Positions 57,190 to 64,000 of a stretch of 64,000 bases of DNA are shown here, one piece after another. Origin of the DNA: Endomychus coccineus (lineage: Eukaryota > Arthropoda > Insecta > Coleoptera > Endomychidae); assembly GCA_958510875.1 (NCBI GenBank), contig OY294067.1:260401736-260465735 (forward strand), in the 5' to 3' direction. Each line of letters starts with the position of its first letter. Within the stretch, counting starts at the first letter, position 1. The position numbers and the translations under genes are program-made. A model generated the notes under the pieces. That model did no database searches. It had not been told where the DNA came from and was given only the letters and a program-made list of their open reading frames with translations.

Positions 57190-58180
57190 TTCGCCATTTC
57201 ATTCTTAATTATAATCTGGCTTATATGAAATTAACTTTCAATATTTTAGCCCATCAATTTCGTATTTTAAAGTTGTACCTACTTACACGTTTTTTCTCAA
57301 ATATCATAAAATTGTCGTTCCTAACCTAAATGCATCATGTGCGTATTGTTGCAAGCCAATAAAAGCAGAAAATAACTACTACTCTGAAGAAATTTGTGTA
57401 GGGCTGAAGAAATTATCTTTTGTTCTTGCTAGATCACTTGGTTGCATAACACAATAATTATCTTTTCGTATAACTCTAGGTGGGCGTGAAAACTGGTAGA
57501 ATCCATTTTCCAGCTTAGGTGGATTAGCGGTTCTGTATAATTTCTGATGCAATCATTCAAATCTATCTACATTAGCTTATATAAATATTTTATTAACAGC
57601 TTATTCCAGATAATAACTGAAACACATTATTATATTATCGGAAACCAAATAGTTATTCGTTAAGAATTATAAATTTGATTATTACTATTTTACGTATTTT
57701 TGTAATCTCATTGGTGTTTTCTCTGGTGATTTGATTTTTATAACTTGCTTAAATTAATCTAATCATTTTTCTCCATTTCTTTGATAATTTAATTTGAATT
57801 CGTGTTCAATATTTCAATTGTTATCATATTTTGTTGGTGGTTGTTATTAGTATGACTGCTTGTGTTACCTCGCTCTTCAATATTTTTACTTGTTTTTATA
57901 TTTCTCCACAGGATCAAACGATTGGGGTACCTATTTCCTTTATCCTCCACGTTTCGGTGCATATTGCAGGCTTGACAGAGTCGGACAGATGCAACTTACG
58001 CTCCCCAGAAGGTCAAGGAACGAAAACAAATTTACTTAGTTGCGGTAATAAACTATAAGAGAGTTCACACTTTGGATACACTACAACACGATAAATAAGA
58101 AATAACCATGAATAAGGGTGATTATTTTTTATGTATAGTGTTAGTAGGGGTAATAATAAAAACTGATTAGATTTAAATAA
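57190..58180. other. AT-rich DNA, nothing recognised
   Basis: No gene or element boundary recognised. A less AT-rich patch at about 57910-58020 has no match that I know. Confidence 0.3.
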
Positions 58181-58189
58181 ATCATCAAC

Positions 58190-58870
58190 TAAGCGGAACA
58201 TCTTACTTAGCATTTTTCTATAACAAAAGAAAACAGACCAGACTTTGATAAAATAATCATAGGGAACAAAAATCAAGAAATAAGAAGCGTCAACTAATTA
58301 AAATACCTTGGTATAATAATAGATAAATATCTTAAGTGGACAGATCAAATAAATACACCCACAGTAAAACTACGTAGATTTATATACAAGTTTTATATAT
58401 TATGAAAAATGGTTGATAAAAAACACCTCATTATGTTATATAAATCTCTAACTGAAAATATCTTACGATAAGGTATCATAGTATGGAGAGACGCCTCGCA
58501 ACCATTATCGGTTTTTCATAATACTATTGTTAAGATAATATTGAGCCAAAGTAGACTATATCCCACAAAATTACTTTATAATGAACAATTTTTGAATATA
58601 AGATCCTTATTTTGCCACGCATTTTGTATTTTCATTTACAAACATCAGAATTTAAGACGTTTACAAACGCATTGACATGAAACTAGAGCTAAAAGAAACA
58701 AAATATAATTAACTCTTTTCTGCCAAAGAGATGCATCGCAAAGATTTATTAGGATCGTAGCACCCAAAATATTCAATTTACTACCACATTATATCAAATG
58801 ATAACATGAGCAGTTTTAAAAAAAAAGCAGACAATATATTGGATTAAATTAAATCAATATAACTATTCAC
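58190..58870 (+). mobile_element. Non-LTR reverse transcriptase C-terminal relic
   Basis: Plus-strand pieces read NYLKYLGIIIDKYLKWTDQI (about 58290-58340), KLRRFIYKFYILWKMVDKKH, LIMLYKSLTENILRYGIIVW and later FIRIVAPKIFNLLPHYI. This is the KYLG..ID..L.W..HI...K thumb and tail of a non-LTR element, distinct from the jockey tail at 56.7 kb. Multiple stops. Confidence 0.7.
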
Positions 58871-59358
58871 TTATATGATAAATAATCATTCAAGAGACTG
58901 ATTATTAATTCAGCAAATAATAATATATCTATAAACCTGGATTTTATACTAAATGTAATAATAAATATGTATAATACATTATTTCCATTCTACACATACA
59001 GGTCTTAACCTAGGTGTAGACATATATCTTATAATAATTTCATAAAAAATAATATAATATACTTTAATTACTAGTATTTTATATTAATTGCATTATTAAG
59101 TTATGATTAATTGTATTTGTAATTCTTATAATAATAAAATAATGAATAATAAATAAAATAAAAATAAAAATTGAATTCATACTGTTCAACTGATCGGTGG
59201 AATACTCACAAATTTCTATATTAGGTACTTCAACTTACAAAATTCAAACTTAATTAATTGGTATTTAAATATTTTTCTTTTAAACTGGAAAGTGAAGTCT
59301 TTCCAAATCGTTGTTAATAAACTTACTCAATTGTAATAGTACCTATATAACGTTACTA

Positions 59359-59434
59359 GTGTGGAAAGTGGCCCATTTCACATGAGTGGGAGAATGTTGT
59401 CAATCCCACGAGTGTGAAATGGCACTTTCCACAC
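59359..59434. other. Long hairpin beside the tyrosine-recombinase element
   Basis: GTGTGGAAAGTGGCCCATTT...GTGGG (59359-59390) pairs with CCCACGAGTGTGAAATGGCA...CACAC (59405-59434), arms of about 30 nt with a 14-nt loop and few mismatches. It ends 16 bp outside the left inverted repeat of the recombinase element. Confidence 0.85.
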
Positions 59435-59450
59435 AAGAAATGTACATTAT

Positions 59451-61014
59451 TTTTCCGACGACCACAGATTAATGCATAATTGCAAAAAAATTTAATATAT
59501 TTTCATTTTATTTTGAGAATTTGATAATTTTACAAAGAAAAGTGATAATTGAACAAGATTACTGCTTTGAATTGTAGAAATTAAAAGTAAAATTATTATT
59601 ATTACAATTAGTAAATTGTAATGGACTTTGCAATGAGGAGTTAGACAGATTTGTCTCTGTTATTTGTACACTATGTGCAGTAGTAGACTCGATGTCAGTT
59701 TCTCGAAGAGGCGGAGTGACGGCTTTCGAAGTAGGACTGCTGATGGCACCCATAATTTTATTGGCAATATTTAACCTGTTAGTAGCAGAATCGTCAATAT
59801 ATTCTTCTGCGACTTTGGACGATATCCAACCCCCATGTCTTTCCAGAGAAGTTAGATCTCCTCCTGCATCTACTAATATAGTAGCAGAAGAACGGCGAAA
59901 TGAGTGCCCTGTGTATTTTTCAGGATCCTTTACATTTAAAAATTTAGCCACTACTCTAGGTATATTTCCAATTTTGTTATTGCCCACTACTTGTCTTGTG
60001 CATTTTTGGTCTCTATAATTAAGAAAAAAGCGTGTTTCGGTAGTTGGCGGTCTTAGATTGGCATATTTTTTATATATGCTATAAAAGTTTCCAGTAATAG
60101 TGAACTTGCGACAGCATTTATTTTTTATAATATTAATTTGAATGACAGCCCCAGTCCCCAAATCTTCAATGTTATTTATACATAACTGGGTAAGTTCTTG
60201 CTTGCGACATGCACCAGATATACCCATAACCAACACAACTTAAAAAAAAACATTATTAAATAAATTTATAGACTCTGTTTAAATACTGATGACTTACCTT
60301 TGTAAATAAATGAATCTCATCGGAAGCTCTATTTATAAATTCACAAATTTCTTGTTGCGTCAAAATTTTAGCTTTTTTCGGTATATATCCGTCACTTTTC
60401 CTTTTTAAAAATGCCTTAAGTTTACTATATTTGGAGATATCTACATTGTAGTGAATGGATAAAGTGGTACGCGACATAGAATAATTAGTCCATAATGTTG
60501 AGCATTGGATTCTATTGGAAAGTTCACCCATGTATGCAAGCAAAACGTTTTCAGAAAAGGAGCTTCTTATTTCCTCATTTCTTTCCCATGAAAGAAATTA
60601 ATCGTAAGCGTATTCGTACTTTCTTTTGGACTTTTCAGGCAGTAAATTTAGTGACGTTAATTTTGGGGCCTCTTCAATTTCAGGTGGAGTACATTGATCA
60701 TCACTATTAATCTCTGCATACATGTTTTATGGAATTTTAGATACTATTTTCACGGTTTTGTATATGATAAGAATGATGCATATGCAAAACTGACACTTCT
60801 AAAGTTTATCTGACGTTTTCGCAATATTAATTTCAAAGCACACTTCAATTCCATTATGCATTACTTATAGCTATATATCTTCATTATGATAGCTATAGAT
60901 ACACATATCACTCTAGTGTGATATTTAACTTTTCATCTCTAGGGTGATATTTGTCATTTTCGAAGTAACTAAATAGTGTGCTATTTATCATTTTCGCATG
61001 TGGTCGTCGGAAAA
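59451..61014 (-). mobile_element. Tyrosine-recombinase transposon (Crypton-like) with 16-bp inverted termini
   Basis: TTTTCCGACGACCACA (59451-59466) is perfectly inverted at 60999-61014 (TGTGGTCGTCGGAAAA). Between them, on the minus strand, is a tyrosine-recombinase gene (60723-59559). The right flank of the gene contains direct repeats (GTGATATTTGTCATTTTCG and GTGCTATTTATCATTTTCG, about 60950 and 60979) and a near-palindrome, ATATCACTCTAGTGTGATAT (60905-60924). No target duplication is obvious. Whether the inverted repeats are the true ends is inference from this single copy. Confidence 0.65.
59559..60723 (-). pseudogene. Tyrosine recombinase/integrase of a Crypton-like element
   Basis: The ATG at 60723 opens MYAEINSDDQCTPPEIEEAP and KRKYEYAYD, hits one TAA (60598-60600), then continues in the same frame with FLSWERNEEIRSS, LLAYMGELSNRIQCSTLWTN and DISKYSKLKAFLKRKSD, the SAM-like core-binding domain. 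After a possible 59-bp intron (GTAAGT at 60297, AG at 60239) the catalytic domain follows. GISGACRKQE has the first Arg, TGHSFRRSSATILVDAGGDL the HXXR box, ERHGGW the His, and KVAEEYID the Tyr nucleophile. The exon junction is one base out of phase, so with the stop there are at least two lesions. Such proteins cut and rejoin DNA through the Tyr; in insects they belong to Crypton-like elements or domesticated relatives (family knowledge). The tail is Asn/Thr-rich. Confidence 0.85.
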
Positions 61015-62220
61015 TTGATTTATAATTATATTTGCTTTCAATCGGTAGTAATAAGGATTTCGATTGAGTGATATTTTCAAATCAGTGTTTGTTTTATTTT
61101 CTCTTAGTTATTTTATAGACTGTATAACGACCGAGTAATGCTGGAAGTTCTTAATCGAGGGTTCTTTATTGTTTTTTAATTAAAGCTGTTGACGCCCTTG
61201 GCACCCATGAATAAAGAATTAAAGGACACGTCTTATCACTAGACCTTGAGATGCAATATTATTTGCTGAGCTAGTTATTTATCCAGGAGATCCAAAGTTA
61301 CACTGCCAAACTTTATAAGTCACTATTTCTAACATCAAATTAGTGGTAACGCTCATAGTAAAACAGTATTGGTTATTTCATTTACCAATATGACCAGTAC
61401 ATTAATACCATATCTCATATTGTTCAATTGAACACTCAATTGGCGGTATTCAACTGATTCTTCATTAACTCGAAGTTGTTTTCTGCGGACTATTCCTTTT
61501 CTGTAGAATCTTACATGGAACATCTATCCGTGTAAATTGGGTACATCGATACCTTGAAGCTGCGTGTGATTTATGTAAGCTATTTCCGGTGAATGCAAGA
61601 CTGGTTGAACTGTCGTAGGTATTATTACAGCAAATATAACTTAAAACGGTTATCCGCTAGTTGTTCGGGACAATTCTTAGAAAACGTTAACGACTAAGTG
61701 GTTGCACAAGTCGGCGGATATCGGCCACTCAATCAGATTAAAGCCGGGATTAAATGTCGAAATTGTATTCTTTAATTAATTAATTTGTGACTGCGAAACT
61801 GTTCATTCGGTATAACGTAATTTAATTAGTTATTCTCTCTGATATATCTGCTTATCTTTTAGTTTATCAATGTATATTTATACATAAGTACCCGCGTAAT
61901 TTCTAGTTGATTTATATTCAGACCTAGGTTTCATTAACATTTTCCTTCGATTTATTCTCTTCAGTATGCATAGTTTGATACCTTAATCTGTTTATTTAGT
62001 ATTCAATCTTTTCTCGAGCACTATAAATCTCAAGACGTAGATTAATAATTTTTCCTGTTGAAGAATAAATGCTGGTATAATCATAAAAAGGAAACGTTCT
62101 GCATATTAATAAAAAGTATGGAAAATGCAATATTTCAATATTTCCTTGATATAATAAATCAAACTGGAGGCAAGCATTTAATTATTTTATAATCATCATC
62201 TTCGAAATATTCTCAGAATG
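61015..62220. other. AT-rich DNA, nothing recognised
   Basis: No domain, terminal repeat or splice-framed exon recognised. Confidence 0.35.
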
Positions 62221-62229
62221 AATAAATTG

Positions 62230-62690
62230 TCATGAGGATGTCACAATCACTTCCCGCGTGACGCGTTGAAAAAGGAACAATTGCGTCACATTACCACAGA
62301 TTCCGAGAAATAGACTGTGCCACAGCTCTCCTAGGTCTACTGCTATCTTTGGAGATAGTCCCCATGTCTTCCCCATCTTTTTGTTTACATCAAGCTTGCA
62401 GTAAAAGATATTACCCAGGTATTTAACCTCCGACGATAGTTTCACGGTAGTATTGGTATTGAGTAGTTTCGGTTCGGTACCTTGAGTTCGCCTATTTTTT
62501 TTTTTTTTTGGTGGTAAGGATTAGCTCTGTTTTTGACGGGTTAACGTTCGAAGACTGGTATTTACATCAACGTTCATTTGATCATATAAATAGTCACAAA
62601 TGTTTCTATTAGCAAGACGATTAAGTCATCCACGTATCCTATGTGGTATTTATGATCTTGCATTTCGAGCTGTGCTCGTTTTCCGCTGCA
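62230..62690 (-). mobile_element. R1/jockey-type reverse transcriptase fragment
   Basis: The minus strand reads HIGYVDDLIVLLIETF (about 62625-62675), the catalytic YXDD box. Next come VNPSKTELIL-like remains and IGELKVPKLLNT in shifted frames, then LSSEVKYLGNIFYCKLDVNK and KTWGLSPKI (62360-62445). A 13-base T run (62496-62508) and frameshifts break it. Confidence 0.75.
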
Positions 62691-62699
62691 TTTTGATTA

Positions 62700-63398
62700 A
62701 AAGCTCTTTTGCTTATTATTTTGGTTTATTTCTTCTTTATTGCTCATTTTGAGCGTTAATAGTAGAGTAATTTAAGTCGAAAAATAAGGATTATCGGTAA
62801 AAATTTTTAGATTTGACGCGACCCGGTGGGAAAGTTGTGTTTTGGTGAGTAAAACAAGAGTCCAAAATTTCTACCGTCCAAACCCGCCGCATCCCCCTTT
62901 TTTTGGCGAAAAAGGGGTAATTTGGCCTTTTTTAGGGGTGGAATATCAAAAAAAAATTAGTAACTCTGGTCCTAGTAAAAATTAAGGTACCAAACTAGAA
63001 CCCTTTTATTGTCATAGTCCATAGAGCCTCCAGTTCAAATTTCAAGTTGATCCGACATCCCCCCTCCTCTTAATAGATATATATATACGTGTTTATGTGA
63101 CCAATCTTGAAAATGGGCTAACTCTGGCAAATTTCAACCGAATTGGCTGAAATTTGGACTGAAGCTGGGGTTTATAGTCACAAAATAGCTCTCCAAATTT
63201 CAAGCTGAAAGATTAAATAGTTTAGCTGAAATTCGAGTTTCAGTCAATTTTTTAGCTAAAATTCGAATCCAGATATCTCATGTCGTTTTCATCCAATCGT
63301 GACGTGCTTGGGCGGAAAATGTAGGTAATTGCATATACTTTTACCCGATATCACTCACGATCATAATTATTTTTATATTTTCTCATTTTTTTGACGTT
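62700..63398. other. DNA before the microsatellite, nothing recognised
   Basis: Contains repeated short phrases (TTTCAAGTTGATC, TTTCAAGCTGAAAG, CTGAAATTCGAGTT, CTAAAATTCGAAT) suggesting local sequence reuse. No gene or element recognised. Confidence 0.3.
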
Positions 63399-63475
63399 TT
63401 TTATATATATATATTTGTTTTTATCAATAAATAAAGGAAAAAAGAGTGTGTTTTTATATATATGTGTATGTGTGC

Positions 63476-63477
<2 letters not shown>

Positions 63478-63534
<57 letters not shown>

Positions 63535-63572
63535 TGTGTATGTGTGTGTGTGTGTGTGTGTGTGCAAGAGAG

Positions 63573-63606
<34 letters not shown>
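63478..63606. repeat. Compound microsatellite (TG)n (GA)n
   Basis: About 85 bp of TG repeats, interrupted by TATG at two points (about 63527 and 63539), is followed by about 40 bp of GA/GAAA repeats. A short TA run lies at 63402-63412. The open frames across it are artefacts of the repeat. Confidence 0.97.
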
Positions 63607-63714
63607 TGTGCACGGGCGATTAGAGTCTAGGGAGACCCTCCTTTTATAGAAACTCGTTTTTTGAAAGTGCCTATAATATATATAATATGTATAACGTAAA
63701 AATATTTTTTGAAA

Positions 63715-63758
63715 TAACAAATGTGAACCTTTTTGAAATAACAAATGTGAACCTTTTT
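63715..63758. repeat. Tandem duplication of 22 bp
   Basis: AATAACAAATGTGAACCTTT plus TT occurs twice in a row (63714-63736 and 63736-63758), each preceded by TTTTTGAA or TTGAA. Confidence 0.85.
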
Positions 63759-63960
63759 GTGAAGCAGACAAAATATTTATGTACTACAGTTGTTATTATT
63801 TAAAAAAAACACGTGTGCTCTTAGTGGTCTCATCTCGTGCTTCAGTCTTCCTGTGACTTTATATCGTATACATCGTTTATTTTTTCATTGCTGTACTTAC
63901 ATTATCCAAGTTATTAATAAGTCGTACTGCTTATAAAATATTATAAACACTTTATAAATA

Positions 63961-64000
63961 ATGGAAGCAAATCCAGATATTTGCATTTTGTGTCCTGATG
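63961..64000 (+). CDS. Possible N terminus of a gene cut by the window end
   Basis: ATG at 63961 opens MEANPDICILCPD, with CXXC spacing (Cys8, Cys11) that could begin a zinc-binding domain. AT-rich sequence with no in-frame stop after the ATG continues to the window end. Only 13 residues are visible, so neither function nor reality is certain. Confidence 0.25.
   Translation, partial: MEANPDICILCPD

Noticed and set aside
60239..60297. A functional 59-bp intron in the recombinase gene
   Set aside because: Donor and acceptor look good, but joining them leaves the catalytic domain one base out of frame. I therefore call the gene a pseudogene and leave the intron as possible only.
63391..63771. 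Open frames of Cys/Val and Leu/Ser or Thr/His repeats on both strands
   Set aside because: They are translations of the TG/GA microsatellite and have no coding significance.
1..64000. CRISPR arrays, bacterial operons, rRNA or tRNA genes
   Set aside because: The window is eukaryotic by introns and transposons. No regular spaced repeats and no tRNA-like box pairs were noticed by eye. A tRNAscan or Rfam run would settle this.

Overview
The window looks like insect nuclear DNA. It is AT-rich, has GT-AG introns, and is packed with transposon classes common in insect genomes: jockey/R1-type non-LTR elements, Penelope-like elements with hammerhead ribozymes, mariner-like elements, hAT, P, FLYWCH-MULE and a tyrosine-recombinase element. 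A beetle is my guess from the repeat mix, but nothing here proves the order. Three host genes are visible, and the rest is mostly decayed mobile DNA.

Host genes. (1) 1594-1963 (+) is the terminal exon of a procollagen galactosyltransferase (GT25/COLGALT family), ending in a KDEL-like tail. (2) 8839-19398 (+) is a complete five-exon tetraspanin of the peripherin-like type. Its exon phases join without a break into 343 codons plus stop. (3) 24084-50570 (-) is the 3' part of an unconventional myosin, most likely dachs (class XX). Five exons join in frame into 996 residues that cover the end of an N-terminal extension, the whole motor, one IQ motif and a proline-rich tail. Its upstream exons were not found. 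A further partial reading frame begins at 63961 and runs off the end. The three genes show no sign of a shared pathway.

Layout. 1-3.8 kb: mariner-like transposase tail, MITE, COLGALT exon, FLYWCH-MULE relic and a 201-bp tandem repeat. 6.3-7.9 kb: hAT element with perfect 8-bp target duplication. 8.8-19.4 kb: tetraspanin, whose introns hold a P-type transposase relic, a second hAT copy and a Penelope-like element. 21.4-23.2 kb: non-LTR tail, a THAP-carrying P-type mini-element and a 268-bp MITE, the last two with 8-bp target duplications. 24-50.6 kb: myosin. Its 16.8-kb intron and smaller introns hold a 0.93-kb foldback element, mariner-like relics, nested RNase H retroelement debris, a long-TIR element at 38.8-39.8 kb and a FLYWCH-MULE. 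50.6-64 kb: mini-Penelope, RNase H and jockey tails, a tyrosine-recombinase element bounded by 16-bp inverted repeats (59.45-61.01 kb), an RT fragment and a TG/GA microsatellite.

The most unusual items are the tyrosine-recombinase element with inverted termini, the hammerhead-bearing Penelope termini in three states of decay, and the P-type mini-element that kept a THAP exon and its splice donor. No CRISPR array, rRNA or tRNA was recognised.
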